A stretch of DNA of 64,000 nt from Streptomyces sp. ALI-76-A (GCF_030287445.1 NZ_JASVWB010000002.1:5580001-5644000), one strand, 5' to 3'; positions 42,679 through 52,199 are shown, counted from the stretch's first letter. Program-made: numbers and translations. The notes: generated from the sequence alone by a model not told the origin.

Positions 42679-43868
42679 GCCAGGAATCCATCGTCCCCAA
42701 GGGACTCGACGATCCGGCCGTACACGCTGTCGAGGTGCCGGAGCCGGGCGCCGTCACCATCGTGGTGCCGACCTTCAACGAGTCCGCCAACATCCGCGAA
42801 CTCCTGCACCTGATCACCGCGTCGGTGCCCTCCCGGCTGCCCTGCGAGGTGGTCTTCGTGGACGACTCCACGGACGACACCCCCCAGGTCATCCACGAGG
42901 CGGCCAAGGACTGCCCCTTCCCGGTCACCGTCCTGCACCGGGAGGAGCCGGTCGGCGGGCTCGGCGGTGCCGTCGTCGAGGGCATCAAGGCGGCCTCGTC
43001 CGACTGGGTCGTCGTCATGGACGGCGACTGCCAGCACCCGCCCTCGCTGGTACCGGAGCTGGTGGCCACCGGGGAGCGGTCGGGCGCCGGGCTGGTCGTC
43101 GCCTCCCGCTACATCAAGGGCGGCAGCCGTGCCGGACTGGCGGGCAACTACCGGGTGGCCGTCTCGCGCGGCGCGACCTGGCTGACCAAGTCGCTCTTCC
43201 CGCGCAAGCTGCACGGCATCAGCGACCCGATGAGCGGCTTCTTCGCGATCCGCCGCAGCGCGGTCACCGCCGACGTGCTCCAGCCGCTCGGCTACAAGAT
43301 CCTCCTGGAACTCGCCGTCCGCAGCCGCCCGCGCCAGGTCACCGAGGTGCCGTTCGTCTTCCAGGACCGGTTCGCGGGTGAGTCCAAGTCCAGCGCCCAG
43401 GAGGGCCTGCGCTTCCTGCGCCACCTGGTCGGCCTGCGCTCCGCCTCCCCGGTCGCCCGCATGATCGGCTTCGGCCTGATCGGCGCGACCGGGTTCGTGC
43501 CGAACCTGCTCGGCCTGTGGGCCCTCACCGCGGGCGGCCTGCACTACATACCGGCCGAGATCCTCGCCAACCAGCTCGGCGTGGCCTGGAACTTCGTCCT
43601 CATCGAGCATCTGCTCTTCCGCGACCGGCGGCGGCACCGGCGGTGGTGGGACCGCGCCGGGCGGTTCGCGCTGCTCGCCAACGCGGACCTGGTGCTGCGT
43701 ATCCCGCTGATCGCGCTGTTCGTCCACCGGCTCGGCATGGGCGTGCTGTCCGCGACCGCGCTCGCCCTGGTGACGACCTTCGTCCTGCGCTTCGTGGCGA
43801 CCGAAGCGCTGGTTTATCTGCCGCGCAGGGGGCTGCGCGGGAGCAGCACAGCTAGGAGAGCCGTGTGA
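42675..43868 (+). CDS. Polyprenyl-phosphate glycosyltransferase with GtrA domain
   Basis: A 397-residue fusion. Residues 25-260 form a DPM1-like GT2 domain (VTIVVPTFNESANI, VVFVDDSTDD, VVMDGDCQHPPSL), which loads a sugar onto polyprenyl phosphate at the cytoplasmic face. Residues 265-390 form a four-span GtrA module (MIGFGLIGATGFVPNLLGLW, LANQLGVAWNFVLIEHLLF) thought to flip the lipid-linked sugar. Its ATG overlaps the GT39 stop, and the following oxidase start overlaps its own stop. It is the natural donor supplier for the neighbouring GT39 enzyme. Confidence 0.92.
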   Translation: MSQESIVPKGLDDPAVHAVEVPEPGAVTIVVPTFNESANIRELLHLITASVPSRLPCEVVFVDDSTDDTPQVIHEAAKDCPFPVTVLHREEPVGGLGGAVVEGIKAASSDWVVVMDGDCQHPPSLVPELVATGERSGAGLVVASRYIKGGSRAGLAGNYRVAVSRGATWLTKSLFPRKLHGISDPMSGFFAIRRSAVTADVLQPLGYKILLELAVRSRPRQVTEVPFVFQDRFAGESKSSAQEGLRFLRHLVGLRSASPVARMIGFGLIGATGFVPNLLGLWALTAGGLHYIPAEILANQLGVAWNFVLIEHLLFRDRRRHRRWWDRAGRFALLANADLVLRIPLIALFVHRLGMGVLSATALALVTTFVLRFVATEALVYLPRRGLRGSSTARRAV

Positions 43869-46282
43869 AAAGACGTCAGCTGTCCAGATACCGAAGAAGA
43901 ACCGCACTCGTCGGGGTGGGGGCACTCACCGCCGGCCTCCTCCTCACCTCACCCCAGTCCGCCACCGCCGCCAACCTTGTGAAGAACGCCGGCTTCGAGA
44001 CCGCCGGCACCGGTGACATGCCGTACTGCTGGGAGAAGTCCGGCTGGGGGGACAACGACTTCACCTTCTCGACCGTGGGCGACGCCCACACCGGCTCCAA
44101 GGCGATGAAGGTCGAGCTCACCCGCCGTGCCGACGGCGACCGCAAGGCGTTGATCACGGAGTCCGCCGAGTGCGCGCCGGTCGTGTCGGCGGGCAAGCAG
44201 TACGACCTCGGGCTCTGGTACAAGTCGACCACCCCGGACACCTCGCTCACCCTGTTCCGGCACGACACGACCGCCGGCTGGCAGTACTGGACCGACCTGA
44301 AGACGCTGGAGATGGCCGGGAACTGGACCGAGGCCACCGTCCGCACCCCGGAGGTCCCGGCCGGCACCGACCGCATCACCTGGGGCGTGTCCGTGTACGG
44401 CACGGGCTCGGTCACCACCGACGACTACACGATGGACCAGGTCGCCGACCCGGTACCGGACCCGGTGTGCACGGGCACGCCCGCGGAGTGTGCCAACGGC
44501 AGGTGGGACGTGCTGCCCACGGAGAACCCGGTGCGTTCCATGCACTCCGTCGTCCTCCACAACGGCAAGGTGCTGCTGATCGCGGGCTCCGGCAACAGCG
44601 AGGAGCAGTTCGAGGCGGGCACGTTCACCTCCGCGGTGTACGACCCGGTCAAGGGCACCTACAAGGTCATCCCCACGCCGAAGGACATGTTCTGCGCCGG
44701 GCACGTGCAGCTCCAGGACGGGCGCGTGCTGGTGATGAGCGGCAACAAGGCGTACCCGGTGCCGGGCGGGCACGGCTACGAGGGCTACAAGGACTCGTAC
44801 ATCTTCGACCCGGCCACCGAGAAGTACATCAAGACCAACGACATGAACGACGGGCACTGGTACCCGTCGGCGACCGCCCTCGGCAACGGTGACGTCATCT
44901 CCTTCGGCGGGCTGCGCGAGGACTCGACCGGCTCGGTGGCCGCCGAGCTGTGGTCGGACGCGGAGCAGCAGTGGCTGCCGCTGTGGAAGGTCAACCAGAC
45001 CTGGTCGTACTGGGGTCTGTATCCGTCGATGATCCTGATGCAGGACGGCCGGCTGTTCTACTCGGGCAGCCATGTCTTCGGCAACAACATCCCGGGCACC
45101 GGGTCGGCGATCTACGACTACGACGCCAACACCATCACCCAGATCCCGGGTCTGCAGAACAAGGACCAGCGCGACCAGTCGGCGAGCGTGCTGCTGCCCC
45201 CGGCGCAGGACCAGAAGGTCCTCACCATCGGCGGCGGCAACATCGACTCCAACCCGGACGCCAACCGGCTGACCGACGTCATCGACCTCAAGACCGCCGA
45301 CCCGTCCTACGTCGCCGGCCCGCCGCTGCCGCAGGGCACCGTCGACCTCGGCAACGGCAAGGTTCCGCAGACCGGAAACCAGGGCAAGATGTACGTCTCC
45401 GCCGTGCTGCTGCCCGACGGCACGGTGCTGGAGACCGGCGGCGCCCTCCACAACCGGGCCGACCCGGTCTACGAGTCGTCGATCTACGACCCCGCGACCA
45501 ACACCTTCGACCCGGTGGCCGCCGACCCCGAGGCGCGCGGCTACCACTCGTCCTCGTTCCTGCTGCCGGACGGCCGGGTGATGTCGACCGGTGACAACCC
45601 GGGCAACGGCTCCTGGAACCACGACGTGTCGATCTACACGCCGCCGTATCTGCTCAAGGGCCCGCGTCCGTCGATCACCTCGGTGATCGACACCGAGTGG
45701 AACTACGGCGACACCCAGCGGATCACCGTCGACCGGCCCATCGCCAAGGCCGAGCTGATCCGTCCGGCCGCCGTCACCCACTCCTCGGACCCGAACCAGC
45801 GGTTCGTGGACCTGCCGCTGTCGGTGGACGGCGGCAACATCGACCTGAACGTGACGAGCAACCCCAACCTGGCGCCGCCCGGCTGGTACATGCTCTTCGC
45901 GGTCGACGCCAACGGTGTGCCGTCCGTGGCCGAGTGGGTGCACCTCCAGGGCCCGCAGGCGCTCGGCGCCACCGACGCCTCGGCGCACGTCCACTCCTTC
46001 GCCGACTCGCCCGACGGCACCGTCACCGGGCCCGGCAAGAAGCGGACCTCGCAGAAGGTCAGCCCGACCGTCTCCGGCTGCGACCGGCACTACGGCTCGA
46101 TCAACGTCTGTGTGCCGACCACGTTCCCGGACGAGGTGCGGGACACCACGGTGGCCCGCTGCGCCTGGCTGAAGGCGAACGACTACGGCCGTCTGAAGGT
46201 CAACGGCAAGGACGACCCGCTCAAGCTCGACCGGAACAAGGACGGGATCGCCTGCGGAAAGGCTGACGTGCGCAAGCGCTAG
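43865..46282 (+). CDS. Secreted copper-radical oxidase (galactose/glyoxal oxidase-like) with Excalibur tail
   Basis: An exported oxidase of 805 residues. A twin-basic signal peptide (MKRRQLSRYRRRTALVG, cleavage near SATAA) precedes a carbohydrate-binding-like domain (40-195), kelch repeats and a DUF1929 C-terminal domain. The copper-radical residues are recognisable: Cys in DMFCAGHV and Tyr in GHWYPSATAL (the expected thioether pair), axial Tyr-His in ARGYHSSSFLLPDGRV and the last His in VTHSSDPNQR. Such enzymes oxidise alcohols or aldehydes with O2, yielding H2O2. The final 60 residues form an Excalibur-type calcium motif (DRNKDGIACG). GTG 43865 overlaps the GT2-GtrA stop. It differs from GlxA in having this tail and this operon; the substrate is probably the glycan made by the operon. 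Confidence 0.9.
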   Translation: MKRRQLSRYRRRTALVGVGALTAGLLLTSPQSATAANLVKNAGFETAGTGDMPYCWEKSGWGDNDFTFSTVGDAHTGSKAMKVELTRRADGDRKALITESAECAPVVSAGKQYDLGLWYKSTTPDTSLTLFRHDTTAGWQYWTDLKTLEMAGNWTEATVRTPEVPAGTDRITWGVSVYGTGSVTTDDYTMDQVADPVPDPVCTGTPAECANGRWDVLPTENPVRSMHSVVLHNGKVLLIAGSGNSEEQFEAGTFTSAVYDPVKGTYKVIPTPKDMFCAGHVQLQDGRVLVMSGNKAYPVPGGHGYEGYKDSYIFDPATEKYIKTNDMNDGHWYPSATALGNGDVISFGGLREDSTGSVAAELWSDAEQQWLPLWKVNQTWSYWGLYPSMILMQDGRLFYSGSHVFGNNIPGTGSAIYDYDANTITQIPGLQNKDQRDQSASVLLPPAQDQKVLTIGGGNIDSNPDANRLTDVIDLKTADPSYVAGPPLPQGTVDLGNGKVPQTGNQGKMYVSAVLLPDGTVLETGGALHNRADPVYESSIYDPATNTFDPVAADPEARGYHSSSFLLPDGRVMSTGDNPGNGSWNHDVSIYTPPYLLKGPRPSITSVIDTEWNYGDTQRITVDRPIAKAELIRPAAVTHSSDPNQRFVDLPLSVDGGNIDLNVTSNPNLAPPGWYMLFAVDANGVPSVAEWVHLQGPQALGATDASAHVHSFADSPDGTVTGPGKKRTSQKVSPTVSGCDRHYGSINVCVPTTFPDEVRDTTVARCAWLKANDYGRLKVNGKDDPLKLDRNKDGIACGKADVRKR

Positions 46283-47013
46283 CGGTCGCCCGCGAACTCT
46301 TCCAGGGCGCGCTCCACGACGGCCTCCAGCCGCTCGTGGTGCGCGCCCTTCCAGTACGCCTGCCCGCACTCCCGGCACTGCCCGAAGACGTCGTACGACC
46401 GCTGCGTCCCGCCGTGCAGCAGGTCCGCGAGCTCCTCCTTGGTGGCCTTCCGCAGCAGGCCGTTGCAGGCGGTGCAGCGCGTCCAGGGCTGGAGCCCGGG
46501 GCGGAACCGGTCCAGGACGTCCCGGAGCTGCTCCTCGGGGCGGGTGCTGTAGACGAAGGCGCCCGCCCACAGTTCCCGGCGGCGCAGCAGGCCCCGGTCC
46601 CGGCTGAGCAGGACCCGCCGCTCGGCGGCCGAGCGGGCGGCCAGGGCCGGGTCGCCGATGTCCGTCGACTCGTACGCCGTGTCCACGCCGAGCAGGCGCA
46701 GCCGGCGGGCGAGGGTGCCGAGGTGGACGTCGAGGAGGAAGCGCAGGGGAGCGCCGGGGACCCGCTGGGGCCGCTCGACGGGGTGGACACGCACCGATTC
46801 GCCGGCCGCCGGGATGTGCGACACGGCTGCCTGCCGGCCGTCCACGACCAGCGCGCCGACCTCGGTGAGCGGGACGCCGAGGGACTCCACGACATGACCG
46901 AGGGTGGAGACGCCGTCGGTGGCGACCGGGGTGGCGCCGGTGCGGTGCCGGTGCGCGACGAAAAGGGCCAGTTCGGGAGCGAACTCGACGTGGATCTCTG
47001 CTGCTGCGCTCAC
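46279..47013 (-). CDS. Mut7-C RNase-domain protein with ubiquitin-like N-terminus
   Basis: A 244-residue protein of two domains. Residues 1-85 form a ubiquitin/MoaD-like fold (Mut7-C ubiquitin). Residues 90-240 form the Mut7-C PIN-like RNase domain (RFLLDVHLGTLARRLRLLGVDT, VLLSRDRGLLRR, RCTACNGLL and CRECGQAYWKG). The four cysteines form a zinc ribbon and the Asp residues a nuclease site. It probably cleaves RNA; the target is unknown. Its stop overlaps the stop of the convergent copper oxidase gene by 4 bp. Confidence 0.9.
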   Translation of the reverse strand: MSAAAEIHVEFAPELALFVAHRHRTGATPVATDGVSTLGHVVESLGVPLTEVGALVVDGRQAAVSHIPAAGESVRVHPVERPQRVPGAPLRFLLDVHLGTLARRLRLLGVDTAYESTDIGDPALAARSAAERRVLLSRDRGLLRRRELWAGAFVYSTRPEEQLRDVLDRFRPGLQPWTRCTACNGLLRKATKEELADLLHGGTQRSYDVFGQCRECGQAYWKGAHHERLEAVVERALEEFAGDR

Positions 47014-47104
47014 CGGGTCAGGATGTCATGGCCGCGCGACCGCGGGTGGAGCGCTTTTCGCCGGTCGTGTTGTCCTGAGCATGCCCCGGTCTACGTCTGT
47101 GCCC

Positions 47105-47743
47105 TCAGGGTTTGTCCCGGGTGAGGCCGTGCTCGATGACGTCCAGGGCGCGGTCGAGGAGGTCGGGGAGGTCGTCCCGGAAGTCGTTCTCGGCCCAGTA
47201 CAGGGAGATCTCCGCGAGGCCACCGATCAGGGACATCGCGTAGACCCGCACCTCCAGGCCGTCCCGCGGGCGGCCGGTGCGGGCCGCGACGGCCTCGGCG
47301 AGCAGCCTGCCGGTGCTCGACATGCTCTCCATCATCCGGGCACGCACCGCGGGCACCTGGACCATCAGCTGCGACCGCAGCCGGGTGACCTCGGGTTCCT
47401 CGGCCGTTCCGAGGCCGACGGCCCGGCGCATGACGTACCGCAGCGAGTCCGGCCACGGCTCGTCCACCGGCCGGGACCGCAGTTCCGCCGGCAGGATCGA
47501 GCCGAGGTCGTCGAACCCGTCCGGGAGGACGATGTCCTCCTTGGCCGGGAAGTAGCGGAAGACGGTCGACGGCGACACCTCGGCGCGGTCGGCGATCTGC
47601 TCGATCGTCGTGGCGTCGTACCCCTGCTCGCTGATCAGCGCGTAGGTCGCGGCGCGGATCGTCTCACGGGTCCTGATCTTCTTCCGCTCACGCAGTCCCA
47701 GCGGGGGGCGGTCGGCGGGGGCGGTGGTGCGTGCTGCCGTCAT
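47105..47743 (-). CDS. TetR-family transcriptional regulator
   Basis: A 212-residue repressor. The N-terminal helix-turn-helix is RETIRAATYALISEQGYDATTIEQIADRAEVSPSTVFRYFPAKEDIV, near consensus. The C-terminal ligand domain is helical and resembles the MftR-like C-terminal family. ATG 47743 or 47752 could be used; upstream frame is non-coding. The target is uncertain: it is not divergent from any gene, although the hemolysin III gene and a 19-bp palindrome lie upstream on the same strand. Confidence 0.9.
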   Translation of the reverse strand: MTAARTTAPADRPPLGLRERKKIRTRETIRAATYALISEQGYDATTIEQIADRAEVSPSTVFRYFPAKEDIVLPDGFDDLGSILPAELRSRPVDEPWPDSLRYVMRRAVGLGTAEEPEVTRLRSQLMVQVPAVRARMMESMSSTGRLLAEAVAARTGRPRDGLEVRVYAMSLIGGLAEISLYWAENDFRDDLPDLLDRALDVIEHGLTRDKP

Positions 47744-47904
47744 GCACGTCATTGTCCGGCACCGGTGGCGGGCGGGACCATGGCCGCGGTGCCCTCCTGC
47801 GGGCCCCGTGCGGTCGCCGTGACCGGCGGGAACGCCCCCGGCAGGCAGGGCCGCCACCAGGGAGGCGGTCCCGCGCACCGGCGGCCCGGGCACGCGTGCC
47901 GAAA

Positions 47905-47930
47905 CGGCCACGGCTCGCAAGCCGTGGCCG
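47905..47930 (-). terminator. Terminator after hemolysin III gene
   Basis: Perfect 11-bp arms CGGCCACGGCT / AGCCGTGGCCG with a CGCA loop; on the minus strand it is followed by TTTC. Confidence 0.8.
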
Positions 47931-47962
47931 TCGTTCCCGGGCGGGGGAGGGGCTGCGAAGGT

Positions 47963-48670
47963 CTAGTACGCGATCAGTGAGATGCAGACGTAGTGCGCGA
48001 TGAACGCCGCCAGGGTGAGGGAGTGGAACACCTCGTGGAAGCCGAACCAGCGCGGTGACGGGTTCGGGCGCTGGAGGGCGTAGATCACTCCGCCCGCGCT
48101 GTAGAGCAGGCCGCCGGTGATCACCAGGACCAGGACCGCGATGCCGCCCGCGCGCATGAAGTCGGGCAGGAAGAAGACGGCCGCCCAGCCCATGGCGATG
48201 TAGCAGGGCGTGTACAGCCAGCGCGGGGCGCCGACCCAGAAGACGCGGAAGGCGATGCCCGCCACCGCGGCGCTCCAGATGCCCCACAGCAGCCACCGTC
48301 CCGTGGAGTCGGGCAGCAGCAGCATGGTCAGCGGGGTGTAGGTGCCGGCGATGATCAGGAAGATGTTGGAGTGGTCCAGGCGGCGCAGCACGCCGTCCAT
48401 GCGGGGACTCCAGTCGCCCCGGTGGTACAGCGCGCTCACGCCGAACAGCAGGCAGGCCGTGAGGACGTAGACGGCGCAGGCGATGCGGGCTCTGGTGGTG
48501 TCGGCGAGGGCGGTGAGCACCAGGCCGGCGATGAGTACGGCCGGGAACATGCCCAGGTGCAGCCAGCCGCGGAGCTTGGGCTTGACCGGATGCGGCAGGG
48601 AGAGCGCGACGGGACCGCCGCCGGCGTCGGCCGGCGTGTCCGTGGGCGCGTCGGGGGCGGACGCATTCAT
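47963..48670 (-). CDS. Hemolysin III / PAQR family membrane protein
   Basis: A 235-residue, seven-span membrane protein of the YqfA/HlyIII-PAQR family. Diagnostic motifs are SALYHRGDWS and LRRLDHSNIFLIIAGTYTP, with the conserved Ser, His and Asp, and FHEVFHSLTLAAFIAHY near the C-terminus with paired His. These form the zinc hydrolase-like site seen in adiponectin receptors. Despite its name the bacterial role is probably in membrane lipid homeostasis. ATG 48670 is preceded by TACGAT 6 nt upstream, which would suit a leaderless transcript. Confidence 0.92.
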   Translation of the reverse strand: MNASAPDAPTDTPADAGGGPVALSLPHPVKPKLRGWLHLGMFPAVLIAGLVLTALADTTRARIACAVYVLTACLLFGVSALYHRGDWSPRMDGVLRRLDHSNIFLIIAGTYTPLTMLLLPDSTGRWLLWGIWSAAVAGIAFRVFWVGAPRWLYTPCYIAMGWAAVFFLPDFMRAGGIAVLVLVITGGLLYSAGGVIYALQRPNPSPRWFGFHEVFHSLTLAAFIAHYVCISLIAY

Positions 48671-49007
48671 GCGGGCATCGTACCTACGGAGGCGTAACTT
48701 ACGGATCGCTGCGATCCGTTGACCGGCAAAGAGTGTCCATCATCTCACGGGCTGTGTGCGGACGCGCCGGGTTCCCCGCGTCAAGGGACCGTCTGCCGAA
48801 TCCCATGTGGACGCAAAGTGTCCGTTTTACACGTGGCGATCCTCACTCTGCTCACTTGGGCGCTCCTCTGGACAGATGGGCGGACTCGTCGGATGATCAA
48901 ATGAGTGCGGTCGGCACCGGATGAGCGCCAGAGGGAATCGACGCGAAGCATCCGGGTCGCGGCCCCCATGGGGCAACAAGGAAAAAATCCCTCATTTAGG
49001 AGCAATC
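48671..49007. other. Divergent region between hemolysin III and pckA
   Basis: No gene is supported. Besides the 19-bp palindrome it contains a relatively AT-rich stretch at 48800-48850 (TGTCCGTTTTACACG) and the pckA ribosome site AGGAG at 48999-49003. The pckA promoter is probably within 48800-48960; I cannot fix the hexamers. Confidence 0.4.
48701..48719. promoter_or_regulatory. 19-bp perfect palindrome upstream of hemolysin III gene
   Basis: ACGGATCGC-T-GCGATCCGT, 9-bp arms around one base, 31 bp upstream of the minus-strand hemolysin III start. It is the right length and place for a repressor operator. Confidence 0.5.
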
Positions 49008-50831
49008 GTGGCGCGCGACATCGCGGCTCCCCCCGTCATCCCCACCACCCACAAGGAACTGATCACGTGGGTGAACGAGATCGCAGAACTGACGCAGCCG
49101 GACAGCGTGGTCTGGTGTGACGGATCCGAGGCCGAGTACGAGCGACTGTGCGAAGAGCTCGTGGCCAAGGGCACCTTCAAGAAGCTCGACCCGATCAAGC
49201 GCCCCAACTCCTACTACGCGGCCTCCGACCCGACCGATGTCGCGCGCGTCGAGGACCGCACCTTCATCTGCTCCGAGAAGGAGGAGGACGCGGGCCCGAC
49301 CAACCACTGGAAGGCCCCCGCGGAGATGCGGGAGATCTTCACCGGCGAGCAGGGCGTCTTCCGCGGCTCGATGCGCGGCCGGACGATGTACGTCGTCCCG
49401 TTCTGCATGGGCCCGCTGGGCTCGGACCTCTCCGCGATCGGCGTGGAGATCACCGACTCCGCCTACGTCGCCGTGTCCATGCGCACCATGACCCGCATGG
49501 GCCGGCCCGTCCTCGACGAGCTCGGCTCCGACGGCTTCTTCGTGCGTGCCGTGCACACGCTCGGAGCGCCGCTGGAGGAGGGCCAGGAGGACGTTCCCTG
49601 GCCGTGCAACAGCACCAAGTACATCTCCCACTTCCCGGAGACCCGCGAGATCTGGTCGTACGGCTCCGGCTACGGCGGCAACGCCCTGCTCGGCAAGAAG
49701 TGCTACGCCCTGCGCATCGCCTCCGTCATGGCCCGCGACGAGGGCTGGCTGGCCGAGCACATGCTCATCCTCAAGCTGACCCCGCCGCAGGGCGAGTCCA
49801 AGTACGTCGCCGCCGCCTTCCCGAGCGCCTGCGGCAAGACCAACCTCGCCATGCTGGAGCCGACCACCCGGGGCTGGACCGTCGAGACCATAGGCGACGA
49901 CATCGCCTGGATGCGCTTCGGCGAGGACGGCCGCCTCTACGCCATCAACCCCGAGGCCGGCTTCTTCGGCGTCGCGCCCGGCACCGGTGAGCACACCAAC
50001 GCCAACGCGATGAAGACCCTGTGGGGCAACGCCGTCTTCACCAACGTGGCGCTGACCGACGACAACGACATCTGGTGGGAGGGCATGACGGAGGAGACTC
50101 CGGCCCACCTCACCGACTGGAAGGGCAACGACTGGACCCCGGAGTCCGGGACCCCGGCCGCCCACCCGAACGCCCGCTTCACCGTCCCCGCCTCGCAGTG
50201 CCCGATCATCGCGCCCGAGTGGGAGGACCCCAAGGGCGTGCCGATCTCGGCGATCCTCTTCGGCGGGCGCCGCGCCACCGCCGTACCGCTGGTGACGGAG
50301 TCCTTCGACTGGAACCACGGCGTCTTCCTCGGCGCCAACGTGGCCAGCGAGAAGACCGCCGCCGCCGAGGGCAAGGTCGGCGAGCTGCGCCGCGACCCGT
50401 TCGCCATGCTGCCGTTCTGCGGCTACAACATGGGCGACTACATGGGTCACTGGGTCGACGTCGCCAAGGGCAAGGACGCGGCGAAACTCCCGAAGATCTA
50501 CTACGTCAACTGGTTCCGCAAGAACGACGAGGGTCAGTTCGTCTGGCCCGGCTTCGGCGAGAACTCCCGGGTCCTGAAGTGGATCGTGGAGCGGCTGGAG
50601 GGCAAGGCCGAGGGCGTCGAGACCCCGATCGGCATCCTGCCGACGAAGGACGCGCTCGACACCGAGGGCCTGGAACTGGCCGAGTCCGACCTGGACTTCC
50701 TGCTCACGGTCGACAAGGAGGTCTGGCGCGAGGAGGCCGCCCTGGTCCCCGACCACCTCAACACCTTCGGCGAGCACACCCCGAAGGAACTGTGGGACGA
50801 GTACCGGGCGCTGGTGCAGCGCCTGGGCTGA
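49008..50831 (+). CDS. pckA: Phosphoenolpyruvate carboxykinase (GTP)
   Basis: Converts oxaloacetate and GTP to phosphoenolpyruvate, GDP and CO2, linking the TCA cycle to gluconeogenesis. The 607-residue product has the usual GTP-type length. The kinase P-loop is [13 protein letters not shown] with the reactive Cys of the GTP class. Also present are [12 protein letters not shown], the metal-binding GDDIAWM and [17 protein letters not shown] 49008 is chosen because AGGAG lies 5 nt upstream. It is transcribed alone and followed by a large hairpin. Confidence 0.96.
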   Translation: MARDIAAPPVIPTTHKELITWVNEIAELTQPDSVVWCDGSEAEYERLCEELVAKGTFKKLDPIKRPNSYYAASDPTDVARVEDRTFICSEKEEDAGPTNHWKAPAEMREIFTGEQGVFRGSMRGRTMYVVPFCMGPLGSDLSAIGVEITDSAYVAVSMRTMTRMGRPVLDELGSDGFFVRAVHTLGAPLEEGQEDVPWPCNSTKYISHFPETREIWSYGSGYGGNALLGKKCYALRIASVMARDEGWLAEHMLILKLTPPQGESKYVAAAFPSACGKTNLAMLEPTTRGWTVETIGDDIAWMRFGEDGRLYAINPEAGFFGVAPGTGEHTNANAMKTLWGNAVFTNVALTDDNDIWWEGMTEETPAHLTDWKGNDWTPESGTPAAHPNARFTVPASQCPIIAPEWEDPKGVPISAILFGGRRATAVPLVTESFDWNHGVFLGANVASEKTAAAEGKVGELRRDPFAMLPFCGYNMGDYMGHWVDVAKGKDAAKLPKIYYVNWFRKNDEGQFVWPGFGENSRVLKWIVERLEGKAEGVETPIGILPTKDALDTEGLELAESDLDFLLTVDKEVWREEAALVPDHLNTFGEHTPKELWDEYRALVQRLG

Positions 50832-50952
50832 GCCCGCCCGACAGGCTCCGCGGCCGGTCTCCGAGTATGCCCTGACCAGCGACATCGTCACGGCCGGCCG
50901 CGGTGACGCCCCCCGTACCGGCGAGGTTCCGTACAACGGCGTACGGGGCCCG

Positions 50953-51005
50953 GGCCTGTCGTCACGCTCCCGTCCGCCCCGACGGGAGAACGGTGACGAC
51001 AGGCC
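50953..51005 (+). terminator. Long stem-loop downstream of pckA
   Basis: Outer 13-bp arms GGCCTGTCGTCAC (50953-50965) and their complement (50993-51005), plus an inner 8-bp stem CTCCCGTC/GACGGGAG, separated by a small bulge. Confidence 0.7.
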
Positions 51006-51097
51006 TTCGCCCGCGTGCGGGCCGAGAGCACTCCCGTGTCCTCCGGCCACGCGCCGCCGCCTCCGCGCTGCTCCTGGCCGGTCCGTCGGGTTCCCGG

Positions 51098-51681
51098 TCA
51101 GTCCGTGGTGTTCCCGGCCTTGCCGTAACGGCGGAAGTCGGCGGTCTCCACCGTCCAGGGACCGAACGGCACGCTGTCCCCGTAGATGTACGGGTCCTTG
51201 CGGGTGTAGCGGCCCTTGCGGGGCTCGGAGTGCACCTCGACGGTCCCGGTGCGCGGGTCGACGATCAGGTAGTGGTCGATGCCCATGGCCGGATAGTCGG
51301 CGAGCTTCTCGATGCAGTCGTCGTTCGGGTTGGACGGCGAGATGACTTCGACGACCGCGAGCACCTGCGTGGCGTCGACGGCGAGGCCCTCCTCGTCGAG
51401 GACGTGCTCGGCCTGACGGCGGCGTCGGGGAGGCGCATGCGGCCGATCGCGGGGTGTTCGGTCTCGGGGCCGCTCGCACAGATGTGACCGGGATGCGTGG
51501 TGCGGAGTTGGTCGTCGAGCTGCTTGCAGATGCGGCGGATCGTGCCCGCGTGACGCTTCGACGGGCACGTCATGGCCGGTATCGGACCGGACGGGCCGAT
51601 CTCGACGCTCCAGGCTCCTTCGAGCCGCTCGGCACAGGCGCCGAGCTCCTCGGCGATCGCGCGCGTCTTCGCGCACTCCAT
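51098..51681 (-). pseudogene. Frameshifted Uma2-family (DUF820) nuclease gene
   Basis: Two frames together give one Uma2 protein. From ATG 51681 the first frame reads MECAKTRAIAEELGACAERL through GRMRLPDAAV. Near 51417 the homology moves to another frame: QAEHVLDEEGLAVDATQVLAVVEVISPSN, then YPAMGIDHYLIVDPRTGTVEV to the end at 51098. Restoring one C between DAAV and the Gln codon would rejoin them. The putative catalytic Asp/Glu and EVISPSN motif are intact, so the break is recent or a sequencing error. Uma2 proteins are very numerous in Streptomyces and of uncertain function. Confidence 0.8.
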
Positions 51682-51773
51682 GCCGTCAGCGTACTGAAAC
51701 CGTGGCGCCCGGTCCGCGCGTCGCTGCGGGTGCACGCGGACCGGGGCCGTTCAGGGGGACCCTGGCGGGAGGG

Positions 51774-52199
51774 TCAGCCGGCGGCGCTCAGTTCCCTCGG
51801 GTCGGCCAGGGCGGCGGCGTGCGCGTCCATGCGCTCCGCCGACAGGATCGCCGCGGCCGTGTCGGCGCGCGACGCCGCGACGACCAGGGCCCGCCCGGCC
51901 AGGGCGTGCGCCCGCCGGTGCAGGGCGGTGAGGTGACGCTCGCGTCCGCCGGAGGCCACCGCACGGGCCGGAGCGAGGCCGCCCCGCAGCCGCGAAACCT
52001 GCCCGGCGAGCCGGTCGGCCGCCGTGTCCAGCCCGGCCGACGGTGCCAGTGCGCGGAGTTCGTCCGTGACGGCGAGCAGCGCGGCGAGATGCCCCGCGAG
52101 CTGGATGTCCAGCTCTTCCTCACGGGAACGGTGGGGGAAACCGGGGTTGGGGCCGTCCACCGTGCTGTGGACCGACTTGGTGCGGATCGGCTCGTACAT
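51774..52199 (-). CDS. Conserved hypothetical protein
   Basis: A 141-residue soluble helical protein with no recognised domain. It begins MYEPIRTKSVHSTVDGPNPGFPHRSREEELDIQ, then an Ala/Leu/Arg-rich helical body with heptad-like spacing (LAALLAVTDELRAL, RERHLTALHRRAHALAGRAL), which suggests a helical bundle or coiled coil. GGAAGG lies about 8 nt before ATG 52199. Sequence style and codon use are fully native. A 15-bp dyad lies 40 bp upstream. Confidence 0.7.
   Translation of the reverse strand: MYEPIRTKSVHSTVDGPNPGFPHRSREEELDIQLAGHLAALLAVTDELRALAPSAGLDTAADRLAGQVSRLRGGLAPARAVASGGRERHLTALHRRAHALAGRALVVAASRADTAAAILSAERMDAHAAALADPRELSAAG

Noticed and set aside
48719..48924. Short plus-strand open frames before pckA
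   Set aside because: No coding bias or ribosome site; they lie in the pckA leader.
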